Notes under the pieces: generated by a model | Told to the model about the DNA's origin: nothing | Database searches by the model: none | The model's input: only the letters and a program-made list of their open reading frames with translations | Program-made: the position numbers and the translations under genes | Part shown: in pieces, positions 38,167 through 49,633 of the stretch | Position numbering within the stretch: position 1 is the stretch's first letter | Layout: each line of letters starts with the position of its first letter | Assembly: GCA_004794655.1 (NCBI GenBank) | Contig: SMMW01000559.1 | Coordinates: 2,666,001 to 2,730,000, forward strand | DNA length: 64,000 nucleotides | Direction of reading: 5' to 3' | Source: Marisa cornuarietis | Taxonomy: Eukaryota; Mollusca; Gastropoda; Architaenioglossa; Ampullariidae

Positions 38167-40887
38167 TAATTGCTTTGTGACAAAATGTGGCTGTAAAACT
38201 GACAGATGTAACTTGTATCACATCTAAGTCTTAAATCACTTGATGTTAAGATATTGGCACTTGTATTTTTGACATGTGATTATGGTAACATGATCAGATG
38301 TAACTATGCACTTTAGCAGGTTCTGACTATGAGATAGAAATGTAGAAATGTGTATGAATGATATCTGGTATCTTTGTCAAGGCTGTCAAAGACTTAAATA
38401 GGTTAATGATGATGTGTTTTTATGTCTCTTTTTCCTTTGTGCAAGGGGAATTTGTTTTGTGATGTCATGTACTTTCATAGTCACTCAGCTTTTTAAAAAA
38501 AAAATAGAAGATAGTGTTCATTATCTCCACATTTTATGGGTGTGTACTCCACACAATTATTACTGTAAAAGTTGCAGGCATTTTATGCTCAAAGCAGGTA
38601 CACTTTTCTTCCTGAAAATGGCCTTTGATGCCCAGGACTGCATTGTAAGAAAATTCTTCCCTCTTTATGTGTAAAATATGAAGAGACCCTTTTGAGTCCT
38701 GATATTCTGGGTACTTCATGCGTGTCAGTCTTTGGCAAAAAAAAAAAAAAAAAAAGTTTCAGTTGTGCATTTGTGCTTAATATACTGCCAATCTGTGGAA
38801 CAACCTATGTGGACTGAGATCTGAATTTTGGGGGTGATATGTTCATATCAGGATTGAAATGATTTGCCTTTTAACTAACATTTTATTATGTCCAACCAGT
38901 TCATGTGTGGAGTTGCCAATGACACGTCATATATTTGCTTATACAAATATACAATCCACTCCATATATGTATATTGGAGTAAAATATGAAGTTCTCAGCA
39001 TTAAAATTCCGATGTTTGGTGACAGATTACTGAAGTTATTCATATTTAATGGGACACATACATTTATTTGCCATGGATTGTTCATGTAATCATTGCCCAC
39101 ATAGGTGGGCTGCAATGTTGTAACCATTAGATTATATCTGATTCACTAACTATTCAAGGTTCATATTTCTTTTGGTGTTTTGCTTTCTTCTGTTGGTGTA
39201 TATCAAGAAAAAAGTGTTTCATTTTCAAATGAAGGAGCATGTATTTTCAGAGGCATCTACTTTGGAGCCAAGGTTACGTATTTTTAGAAGTAGGGGAGAA
39301 AAATTGCTGAATGCTTTTAGACTGATGCAAAATAAAAAACAGTGCTTACATTTGGAAGACTTGGAATAGGTGCATGGGTGTATTTCTATTTTGCAAATTA
39401 ACAATGGTCAATAATGTAGCATTCAGACTTGATTATTTTTTGGTTTAGTGAAATATTAAGGATACCAATATCACATTTCATTGAGAACAGAGCTATAAAG
39501 ATAAGTGGATGATAAGAAACATACAGTGTTCACATGTGTTAGCTGTTTTCTTTCGTTCAAACTTGAACACGTGAATCCTGTGTGCAGTAATAGCAGTAAT
39601 TTTTGGAGCACAAAATACAGATAAACATTTATTTCAAAAGAATCATTAATAAATTTACAGTGTTAATCAGAATTTTTCAATATTGTTAAAGAAGCACCTG
39701 CAAGCTTGAAACAAGAATGATTCCTGTTTGTCTGAAGGCTTGTCAATAATTAGATGATTGCTTGAAGTAAAATAATTTTCTTCGAGTGAAAACGGATGAT
39801 ACAATTCAGTTCATGACTGTCATATTTTATTTTAATTTACATTTGTTGTTGCTTTTAAATAGTCAGTAGTCTTAGAGTACTTCTGCTGAATTTAGACGGT
39901 CAGCTCTACCATTAGAGATACTTCTTGCACCAGTTAAGTGAGATAAATCTGCATTGCTACTCCAATGCTATGGTGTTTACCTTAAAACTTGCTTGTTGTA
40001 ACATGTTTAAGTATAAAAGGAGTTGGTACTGTGCTTTCTTAAAGAGGCAATAGTTTGCTTGTTATGAGGATAGATCTGCTTGTTAGGAAGCTTTTAACAT
40101 CTGTGTGGCTTCTCTTGACCCAAGAAGTGGACACGACAGGATAAAAGGGGTGCTTTGCTGAAGTGACTAGCTCACTTGTCAAGTAGTAGGGCTCTTTTTT
40201 TTTTTACCGTTTTGAGCTTTTTTAAAAGAGCTTACAGTTGAGATGTCTGTGTTCACAAAAAATTTTCAAAAGCAGATATTTTAAAATTTACAAAATGTTT
40301 ATTTTGGGGTGAGTGGAATCTGCAGTAATCATTACTGAATGTGTAATAAAATGCTTTGCAAACTGTCATACTTATTACTGAATTGAGAGTGCTAAATCAT
40401 TTTCTGTCCCATGTGTTCATGCATTGTGTAATTATAAATAGCAAGGTTTTGATATCTGTCATTTTTTCATGCACAAGCACTAATGTGTATGCACCTACAC
40501 GATTTACATGATGCATCCATGTAAATGATGCAAGTGACACTTATTTCCCTTTCAGTGAGAGATTTTGTGAGAATATGGCTAAGCTGGCAAATAACAGTTT
40601 ACAAAAAAGAAAAGATTTTCTGTAATCTTTGCCCTTTTTGTGTGTCAAGAGCACTTGGTGATGCCAGCATTCCAGCAAATTGGGTTTCACCAACCATTTT
40701 GACTGATAATTATGACAAAACCTATGCAAGCATTTTCATCTTCATATCAGTGCCAAGCTTATGCTAGAAATGGTATGGGGCAACTTTGAGTTTGATACAG
40801 ATTTTGTAAACATTTATTTGTGCTCGTAAACTTTGGCACTCCTACAAGAACTTGTGTCCCTTCTTGGTCAAGTTTCATGCCATTTAC

Positions 40888-41075
40888 AAGGAGGTCCAGT
40901 GGTGCAGCAGTTGTGACCAGTACAGTGAGGATCGAAAGTCCTGGATTCAGAACTCATCCGTGACATGTTGTTCTTTCTCTGCATGCAGCACATGTTTACA
41001 GCACCCCCTGCTTTGTAGTGATATAGTAGCTTTAGCCGCATCAGTTTCTCTTCCCTCTCTCCTGACAATGCCATG
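40888..41075 (+). mobile_element. SINE copy B
   Basis: The head AGTGGTGCAGCAGT matches an A box. It is followed by GTACAGTGAGGATCGAAAG, TCCTGGATTCAGAACTCATC and TGTTTACAGCACCCCCTGC, parallel to copy A with moderate divergence. It lies in the presumed 3' UTR. Confidence 0.6.
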
Positions 41076-41955
41076 TTAATATCTGACACATTATGTATGA
41101 AGGCTGGGAATAATCATTTATGCGGATGGAATCAAGATGAAAACATCAAGTGTATCTAGCCAGAATTAGTTCAAGAATACTGTGATAAGTCTCCCTCACT
41201 ACAAATTTGTAGAGGAGAAAATTTGGTCACAAGTTAGGCAGGGAAACATATAGCCACTGTAAGAGAAAGCAAAATATTTATGTGGCTCTAAGTGTCCATA
41301 ACAGCTGTGATTGAAGAATGGTTGTTTGAATAAGATATTCCTGCCAAGTGTATATGTAAACATGTATATTTAACATGTATTTGTTACATTAAGTGCAACA
41401 TGAATGACATTACTGCACAGCGGCAGTTCTGTTAATTTAGTGCCTTAATGAGTCATTTTATTCAGCATTAGGTGAAAGATAAATTTTCGCCTAGAGTTTT
41501 GAATGCTTATGGTTGAGCTTGGCAGTTGTTCGTTACTTTGCAGATTTTGAACATTGTACTTTATATGAAAGTAAACTTATCAACCATTGCACATAAACTT
41601 ATCAACCATTTGCTGTGTAGCAACAGTTTCATTCTATCAATTATTCCTATACCTCTCTTCCTTCTCCCACTTGTGTGTGTGTGTGAAGAGATACGTATGT
41701 TTCAGATGTGTTCTTGTCCACATAAGTGTATTAGTTTTATCCATGCCCACTTTTTGAAAAAAATTCAGGGTGAACCACATTTATAATGGGTTTTTCTTTT
41801 ATTTAGCTGTATGAAATTGTCGAAAAAGTGTGAGGTTGTCGTTCATATATTCTGCATTTCTCTATTTCTATGTGTTCTTATGTAACTTTGCGGTTTTGAC
41901 ATCATCTTTTTTGTGTGATTTTTCAATTTTTAACTAAACTGTGGGGGCAGGAGTC

Positions 41956-41961
41956 AATAAA
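41956..41961 (+). terminator. candidate distal poly(A) signal of the membrane-protein gene
   Basis: AATAAA is followed within 30 bases by a T-rich, TGTG-containing stretch, just before the composition shift near 42 kb. An earlier AATAAA at 37143-37148 would give a 1.2-kb UTR. Confidence 0.45.
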
Positions 41962-43417
41962 GTATTTTTGAAGTTACTTTTTTGTGCTATAGCTTCTTAT
42001 ATCAAGAGCGATATGCCTGTATGTGTTTATTGGGGGAGGAATATTAAAGAGAAAGCATTCTGGAATTCTAGAAAATGCTGATCAATAGAACCAAGGTAAG
42101 ACAAGGACTGTCTAACTTTTACTGGAGTGGGGGAGTTGAGGTGTAGATAGTAAAGGATTGGAAAAAAAACCTTGAACGCCCTTTTTGTCGAGGGAGCTGA
42201 AGATACCAGACTAGGGGTGTGTAGTTACAAGGGGTGAGAAGACAGAGGAAAAGCTTGGTGACTATTAACCTCTTCTGGTGTGTGTTTTTTTTTTTTTTTT
42301 TTAAATAACTATGAAGGGGGTCACCAACCGCAGGTGAGGTGAGGAAGGGACCTGGGTACTGACTTTGCAGCCCTCTCCTAGTTTACCATCGGCGAAACGT
42401 TTTGATAAGATTTGTTGTAATAACAACACATTATTGAGATCTCATAGCGTTTTGGACGAACTCAAGGGGTGAGAATAATGTATGGAGAATAATATGATTA
42501 GCCAACAAGACTGTTCAATTCCATGCCATCGATCACTGGGAATTACGATCTCGTGTATTCTACCAGTTAGCACTTCGCTCCTTTAAACAACTTTGAATAG
42601 TAAATCGATCGGATAGACGGTTGAAAACGCACAGTTCACACATGGGGTGGGTGGGGGGGTCATTCAACAACCACGACATCGACACTCCTGCGACTGCTAG
42701 ACGAACACAAGACACCAGCTGCGATGACAACCAGCTATAGCCGTGTCGGCGGGTCGATTAGCCAACAGTCGTGGACTGGCACTGCATGCAGCCTAACCTG
42801 GTGATGTGTCCTGACCTGTGAATTAAAAAAAAAATTATTTAACAGGTTTGTCGGGGAGAAAATTCAGTCTGGCTTCGATCATGTTAGTGAAATATCCTGC
42901 GATATGTATAAAGCCAGGATTAGGACAATGGTTGTTGACTGACTTTTAGCCTCGAAGAAGGCTGTTTAAGGAGAGGAGCTGTAGAAATATGGCATTTGCG
43001 ACACGTGGACATTACAGGAGTGGCAGTATGTAACAGGCCGTACATGGATCTAATCACACATGTAACATTGCCATTATTTATAGCGATTTTTATTGTATAT
43101 TTTGGCGTAATTACCTGAAGTCAGTTTAACGGTGGGACCGTAGCCTGACGCGATTTCATTGGTACTGATAACGATGGCAACGACAACGATGATGATGATG
43201 TAGCGGAGATGGCAAGTCATTATGTTACTTTAGATGAGATCTCCGTAATTATTATCATTACAACAAAGCTGTTATCAAAACGTTTCATTGACACATGGAT
43301 TACACACGACTTCGTAAAAAATTAAATCCACGAAGCTGAGTAAGATTTCAGAAAATATGTATGGAAGGACCGAAATAACTTGGTTGGAGAATCTTCATTC
43401 CTTGGCCTATTGCGGGT

Positions 43418-43813
43418 GTGCGCCTCAATCTTTTTCTCATCTGGCGATCGATGACAATCACCCGCGTCCTAACAAGACGAGACCAACGACTGCACGTGAA
43501 GACCGACTTGGGGAAGTCTGACTTCACCTGTAAAGATACGCCGATACCGCCCAGGTCCCCGCATCCATTAATTAATCAGCAGCCTGCTGCTCGGTGGTCC
43601 GTACAATTCTATCGCCCAGTCTCGCCCGAAGGCAGAAGAAGTAGATGCAACATTGATGTCACGCTTCCTCGGCCACCGCGCCTTCATCTCTTTGGGACCC
43701 GGATATTCACAGACTCGTCGTCGGCCGACTTTCCACTTTTTGACAGGCACAGTCTACTTGTGATCAGAGGAAAGGGATGGAGACACGTTTTCGCACTGAC
43801 AGAAACAAGAAAG
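43418..43813 (+). other. unassigned exon-like ORF
   Basis: An open frame of more than 130 codons on plus ends at a possible donor (AAGAAAG/GTATTC). The translation is rich in Arg, Ser and Thr and resembles nothing I know. The stretch is GC-richer than its surroundings. It may be a non-coding leader exon or chance. Confidence 0.2.
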
Positions 43814-44827
43814 GTATTCGAATTTAAAACAGTGTTTTTTTTGTTTTGTTTTGTTTTTTGAAGGACGAAAATCTTCATTTGAACTCCTACAGTGCAACAA
43901 CGAGACTGTGCTAATACTTGTCGAATTTTGACAAAGACACGTGATAAAAGACCAGGTTGGCAGGGTTCTTCCAGACCATAACCTGTTCGTAAGAGGGTGC
44001 GTCTCGTTCATGGAGCAAGCGGACGCGTTCACTAGTATTTGCCAGTCCCGGGAGTTATCGGGTGGACCTCTGCGTGTTCTGACTTCCTCTAGTGACTGTA
44101 CCAATTGCATAAAGTCGTCAGGATAGAAAGAGCCTTGCCAGAGTATCTACTTGACACATATATAGACTATATATCTGGACTTCAGGCAGATATGATTTCC
44201 TGCTGCAAATGAGAATCACTTACGAAAGGTGAATCCACTGGAGACACCACAGTCAGACACCTGCCACCCACCAGAACACCAGATGATCAGAAAAGGAAGT
44301 TCTAGGAATAATGGCTAACACATGCGTGACTCAAATTCTCGTTCGTGAAGCTCAGAAACGAAACTGCCCACGCCCAATACATCTGTGTGTAGCAGGAAGA
44401 AATCAGAAGAGGACTGTTACAAATTTACAGTGTCCTTAGAGTGGTGAACGCCAAGACAGTATACAATTTACGAAAGACAAGCGCAAAAACAGTTTATTCT
44501 TACAACGTGAAAGAAATTACACATTGACAGTCAAACACTGATTCAAGTAAACATAATATTAATCATCTTCATGCATGAACAACGTTGCGGGCTTTCAGTT
44601 TGACCAAAGCAGGCATCATGGTGGCTTATTGATCAGGTCTGGCAGAGACAAGCACAAGCGGATTAGCTGGCCACAGCCTCCCTCTTTTCTTCTGAGAACC
44701 CGAGCTGTAAATAAATGTGTGGGAAACGAGAGCTGCTGACACAAGAGGACCTTTCAGAACTCCAGGACACACAGAGGCAGGTGAGAGACATTTTGCTTCG
44801 ATTCGTGCGTGTGTCGGTGTTGACAAA

Positions 44828-44874
44828 ATGAACAACAGATTTATGAAGTCGCATTGGCAATCACTAAAATATAG
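44828..44874 (+). other. short ATG segment ending in a consensus splice donor
   Basis: An ATG opens 15 codons plus two bases (MNNRFMKSHWQSLKY...) and ends at ATAG/GTGAGT. The 38-bp triplicate starts five bases into the putative intron. No partner exon is identified. Confidence 0.2.
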
Positions 44875-44879
44875 GTGAG

Positions 44880-44993
44880 TGATGTGTTGTGTCGTACGTG
44901 ACCGTTATTACAATGACTGATGTGTTGTGTCGTACGTGACCGTTATTACAATGACTGATGTGTTGTGTCGTACCTGACCGTTATTACAATGAC
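44880..44993. repeat. three tandem 38-bp units
   Basis: Copies start at 44880, 44918 and 44956 (TGATGTGTTGTGTCGTAC). The first two are identical. The third has one change (GTACCTGACC for GTACGTGACC). Confidence 0.95.
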
Positions 44994-46336
44994 ACTCATT
45001 GAGATTTTCTTACTTTTTAAAGCTAAAACTGATTCCTGACATTAAAATTGGATTTATAATTCTCACAATCTAACTCCGGACTTAAAGCGTAGTTTATTTT
45101 AAAAAATAGTCTCGACTACTGTGTCAAACATGTGATTTATATGTGCATTCTTCGATTGTAGTTTACTCTGTGAATTAAGCGTTCCCAAGTAGCAATTCCT
45201 TACACTTGTATCCGTGGTAAAAATAATTTAAACATAATCTTATAAGACTGTATATTTTAGGAAGTAAGCCAGACTTAGATGGATTATTCTTTATCTTAAT
45301 GAGTCGGTCAAGTCTCCAAGAAAAAACAACTTCTTTGACTTCAGTTACCTGAATATTTATGCAGCCTCTAAAAAGGTGAAAGAAATAATTTAAATTATTT
45401 TATTGTCTTATTTTGTGATTCTAATATTTTTGGTATTGCAACAATCTGTCTCAGTTGACGTACCTGTGTCTCCAATGATCAATTTTTGTCACTGTCTTCT
45501 CTCTTATGTCTCTCCTCCCCTCTTCCTTCTCTTTCCTTATAACTCTCCATGCCTTTATCCAATACCCACTATGTTAACTTTTTCTCTTTTCTTCGTTTCT
45601 TCCTATGTTTGCATATTATCATGTCATCTGTCTGCAACATGTCTTAGCCATTTTCATCATCTTTTAATCAACCATTTCCAAAGATGGGTTTCTGTTCAAT
45701 TAGTGACATTGAAGAAGTCAATACAAATAATTATACGATTATAATCGTCGTGCCGTTTGCACAAGTATATGTATCCACATAAAACACGAGAGCATGTATA
45801 CTAAATGATGGAATCAGAGAACTTTGGTATTCCGACAAGAAATCAATCATTTGCTTTACCTGCAGCCGATCGAACGGTATAGAGTTGATCATGAAAAGGA
45901 TGTAACTAAATGCCTGCTATGGGGAGTTAAGCAGCTACGGTAACTAAACACGTGCATTTTAAAAATACATATAAAGAAGGCAGCATGAGATAGTTTGAAA
46001 AGATTGGAACATCATCAAATGCTCTCATGGTAGTCTAGTTTGCCAAAGTATGTGACGAACACGCTGAGAAATGTTTCTACGTCTGTTTTTTTGCGTTGTT
46101 CAATTCCCTCCTGTCTAAAGTCATTACAACTCAAAGCAGTTATTATCAAGAGGGCGAATTAGTTGTTGAATATTATCTGCTGACTGTGGTGTCAGCTGCC
46201 AATATGGAAATCTCAAGCTGTCTCAGCCACAACATACTAACCTCTGTCTTGGTAGTCAAAAGCTACACTTACAAACCTAAACCCCTTAATTAAAAATCAG
46301 AAAATCCCATGCCCGCTGTGTTGATACCAAACACGC

Positions 46337-46549
46337 ATGCGCAGGTGCGAATTATTTTTATGCGCTACGAGAAGCAAGATTGATGTTATAAATTCCGGGT
46401 TAATTTATCCATGGTCACTGTACAAACTACCTGCTATAACTGCGAACGAGGACGGGGCCAAAGAAATACCTGCTGACGACTGTGTCGTCAGGAAATCGTA
46501 TCGACCAGACTATACCTTGCATGGAGTTACTATGTGGGATGACAGGTAA
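46337..46549 (+). other. unassigned ORF with WSLYKLP motif, possible gene fragment
   Basis: About 70 codons end at a consensus-like donor (GATGACAG/GTAATG). The translation is well mixed and protein-like, including PWSLYKLPAITANEDGAKE and DYTLHGVTMWDD. A W-x-x-YKLP motif occurs near the N-terminus of DNase II-like nucleases. That is the only resemblance I see, and no DNase II histidine motifs were found nearby. It could be a lone exon or a decayed fragment. Confidence 0.25.
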
Positions 46550-47207
46550 TGAACGCAGTGAACGTCTTGACAGGTAGGTTCGACTGTTTATTACCTTTCG
46601 TCTGTCTGCGCATTCCATTAGGATGTGTGTACCGCGACACTCCTACCCTGTTCAAAATCAGTCAAACGTTCTCCGCTCCCTAATTACGCACGATCCAACC
46701 AAGACAACAATGTTTTGTGTCGGTGAATACTGACTCATGAAACAGGTCTCCCATATAGCCGTTAATGTGTCAATTCAAATTCAACAAGATGCGCTTTAAA
46801 AAAATTAATTATTATTTTTTTTTTACCTGCACATGTGTTGCAAAGTATAGACAACGTAGTTGACAGTCGATTGTCAGGTGTGCGCATATCCTGCGTGTGA
46901 TAACTCTCTCTCTCTCTCATAGTAGCGGGGTTCTGTGGTGGAAGAGACACACTGATATGGCAAACTATTTGTTTCTCTCAGGTAGGAGATAATTTAACGA
47001 TGCAGATAGGACCGCTTTGCTAGCCCTGTTACTGCCACCTAAAGCTACTCTAGAGCTAACTACTATCGCGGGGCTTAACCCGGATGATAACATTGTAGAG
47101 GGCTTGTCGTTCACTCCTTTTCTGACAGATGTTAGGCTTACACGGGCTGCAAGATTGATATATCTTTTGTTGATTTGTCGTCCTCTCGATCTTTCGTCTA
47201 TCGAAAA

Positions 47208-47208
<1 letters not shown>

Positions 47209-47286
<78 letters not shown>
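47209..47286. repeat. (CA)39 microsatellite
   Basis: An uninterrupted CA dinucleotide run of 78 bases. Confidence 0.98.
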
Positions 47287-47288
<2 letters not shown>

Positions 47289-48206
47289 CTTTATCTCTAA
47301 TGCACGTACGCACAGACATTGCCAATGACAGCAGATAACGACCTTTCAACTTTCTTCCCACCTGCCGTTCCACCGGATTAATTCCACATTTTTGCTGTCT
47401 AATAAACTGATAAACTGAGTGTGATCTTGTTTTAAAACAAGGAAGTCCTTTGGTATGGACAACAAGCTTTCTTGGCGGTACAGTGTCGAACGAATTAACT
47501 TTTGAGAGGTGGTGGAGGAAAATCTACGACTGTAATGTGGTCGTTGAGCCTAAAGACGGGTCCACTGTGGCTACTCCCGAGTTCAGATCAAGTCCGCCAT
47601 GAGAGACAGTACAGTAGATAGAAATGAATCATCGAGTAAACACTCATTCTTTCACAAAACACCTCAAGGCGGGGCCCGGTCATCAACCGTCGAAGATGTT
47701 TGTTGCGTAGGAGTATGCGTTTTGTTTTCAACCCTCTACTCTCTCAGTTCCCAAATGTGTCCATCACATCTCTCTCACATACCTTAATTTTCATGCCCCT
47801 CCCCTTCGGCGTGATGCTACATTTTCCCCTAGTCCCTAATCATGCCATGGCGAGCTCGTAGTTTTTCCTTATCTTTATTATTGTTTGGCTTACAGAGACA
47901 AATGTGCAGAGTGAACGAACGAAAACGAAAATCTATCTTCTTGTAAAATGTAGACAAGGTCGTGAGCGGAGAGGCAGACTATCTCTGTCATAAGCAGTTC
48001 ATTTTGCACTGCTCTCTGTTTTTTTTCCACTTGGAAAAACCTTGATGGCCAAATATTGCATGGTCTTTGAGGTATGAAGACAGCCTAACTGATCCGAGTA
48101 CAATTAAACGTCCACACACACTGGAGATGTTTGTGTTTTTCTTTCATGTGTCTCCAATGAGCAATTGATCTAGCAGTTGAGTTCATAAATTCATCGAACC
48201 TTGCTC

Positions 48207-48365
48207 AGACGATGAGTGCTTGTCACCAATACAATGAGGCTCGGCGGCCATAGCCTCAGATCTCATCTCGGGCAGTTACACCTTCGCATGGACTTGATCT
48301 GATATGCTGTGGTAGACAAATAGTTGCTGACTTGGAATAAAACACCAGCTACCCTCTAACCCCAG
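48207..48365 (+). mobile_element. SINE copy C, diverged
   Basis: It shares CACCAATACAATGAGG, CTCATCTCGGGCA, TAGTTGCTGACTT and AATAAAACACCAGCTACCC with copy A, at higher divergence. The left end is approximate. Confidence 0.5.
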
Positions 48366-48392
48366 CGGTATTCCAAGAATTTCAGGAAAGCG

Positions 48393-48395
<3 letters not shown>

Positions 48396-48467
<72 letters not shown>
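48396..48467. repeat. (TG)n microsatellite
   Basis: A 72-base TG run with one A interruption at 48441, immediately downstream of SINE copy C. Confidence 0.98.
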
Positions 48468-48567
48468 CTTATAATGTTTAATATTCACAAGCATACGAAG
48501 CATCGAAAATGCAGCTTCAGTAATTAAAACTCATTTTTTAAAGTACTGTTCTAATGATTACCAAGGA

Positions 48568-48770
48568 TTTATAGTGTTGATAGTTATGACGTGTGGGTAA
48601 TCTGATATTTATTTATAGTGTTGATAATTATGACGTGCGAGTGATCTGATATTTTTTTTACAGTATTCATAGTTATAATGGGGAGTGATTACTATTCATT
48701 TATAATGTTCCTTGTTATGGTATACGAATGATTACCATTGATTTATAGTCTCCCCTATTATGAAGTGCTT
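48568..48770. repeat. four diverged copies of a ~50-60-bp unit
   Basis: Each copy starts near ATTTATAGT/ACAGTATTC/ATAATGTTC and continues through GTT-AT-GTTATGA-GTG-GAGTGAT. The first two are close and the last two strongly diverged. It is an old tandem array in intergenic DNA. Confidence 0.6.
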
Positions 48771-49199
48771 AACGTCACACAGTTTTGTTATTATTATTTG
48801 GTTATATTGTAATACGCTTTTCATTATTGCATAATTACAACACATATTTCGAGTAACAATTATTCTGTTGAATTACATGTGACTAGCCTGCGATCTTATG
48901 TTGTTCCGGGATGTTGTGATTGATTAGTTTGTTAAACCGAAGGCTTGTAGACCTTCCCGACAACCAGCTTAAGTGGAATCCAATCAGCAACTCCCATGCG
49001 TGTACAGTGCGTGTCTTGTAAGTCATCAGAGCGAGTATATTACTTGCTGTTCATGATTTCTGTTGTTTCATCCCTTTCCTAGTTGCTGTCATCATTGTGC
49101 GCTTCTGGCTGTACAGGGTTACAGAGATGAGCCACGTTGTGTGGTAAAAAGAGGATTTCAAACTGTACCTTTATTTAAAACTCTTGTTATCTCTAACGG

Positions 49200-49201
<2 letters not shown>

Positions 49202-49244
<43 letters not shown>

Positions 49245-49267
49245 ATGCGTGCGCGCGCGCGCGCGCG
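49202..49267. repeat. alternating purine-pyrimidine tract (TG)n-(GC)n
   Basis: A TG run (49202-49243) passes through CATGCGTG into a GC run ending at 49267. The whole 66 bases alternate purine and pyrimidine, the classical Z-DNA-prone pattern. Confidence 0.9.
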
Positions 49268-49582
49268 TTGCTCCTTTGGCATCCAGCGATTTGTACTATG
49301 ACCTTCTCAACAGTAATCCGCGTCATTTCTAGTCCAGCTCCCGTGCGCTAGTACGAAGGAATGTCCAGGGTTTGGTGATGTGTGTTGTCTGGGATCGGCC
49401 GTTGCTAAACAAGGCGAATATGCACTGGGACGGGGGGGAAGTGTTGGGGGAGAGAGTTGCCCGCCGTTGTTTTACGTGACGAACTTATCAGGCAGCCCTC
49501 GTCGCTCCTTCCTACGACGTTGACGAACTGTCACGCAGGCTCTGAGTAATGCATTGATGAACGCAAGCGTGGGAGCATCTGT

Positions 49583-49633
49583 CCTCGCCCCTCGCCCCTC
49601 CCCCTCGCCCCCGCCCCTCGCCCCTCGCCCCTC
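49583..49633 (-). repeat. C-rich tract with G-quadruplex potential on minus
   Basis: Repeats of CGCCCCT/CCCCCTCGC give at least seven runs of four or more G on the minus strand within 51 bases, enough for several alternative G-quadruplexes. It lies about 1.4 kb upstream of the cadherin start codon. Confidence 0.85.

Larger units (their letters stand above)
35925..41990 (+). other. probable long 3' UTR of the membrane-protein gene
   Basis: Six kilobases of T-rich, CpG-poor DNA hold no coding exon. The stretch contains two SINE copies, a perfect 86-bp tandem duplication and a 19-A run at 38737-38755. AATAAA occurs at 37143-37148 and at 41956-41961, the latter followed by a T/G-rich stretch. 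Composition changes sharply after about 42.0 kb, which fits a transcript end there. The extent is inferred. Confidence 0.5.

Noticed and set aside
38737..38755. A-run as evidence of a retroposed mRNA
   Set aside because: No target-site duplication or intronless gene copy is visible upstream. It is a simple homopolymer.
44880..44993. 38-bp repeats as a CRISPR-like array
   Set aside because: There are three adjacent copies with no spacers, in animal intergenic DNA.
46965..47373. Long ORFs on both strands around the CA repeat
   Set aside because: Much of their length is translated CA/TG repeat (Thr-His or Cys-Val runs). The remaining parts match nothing I know.
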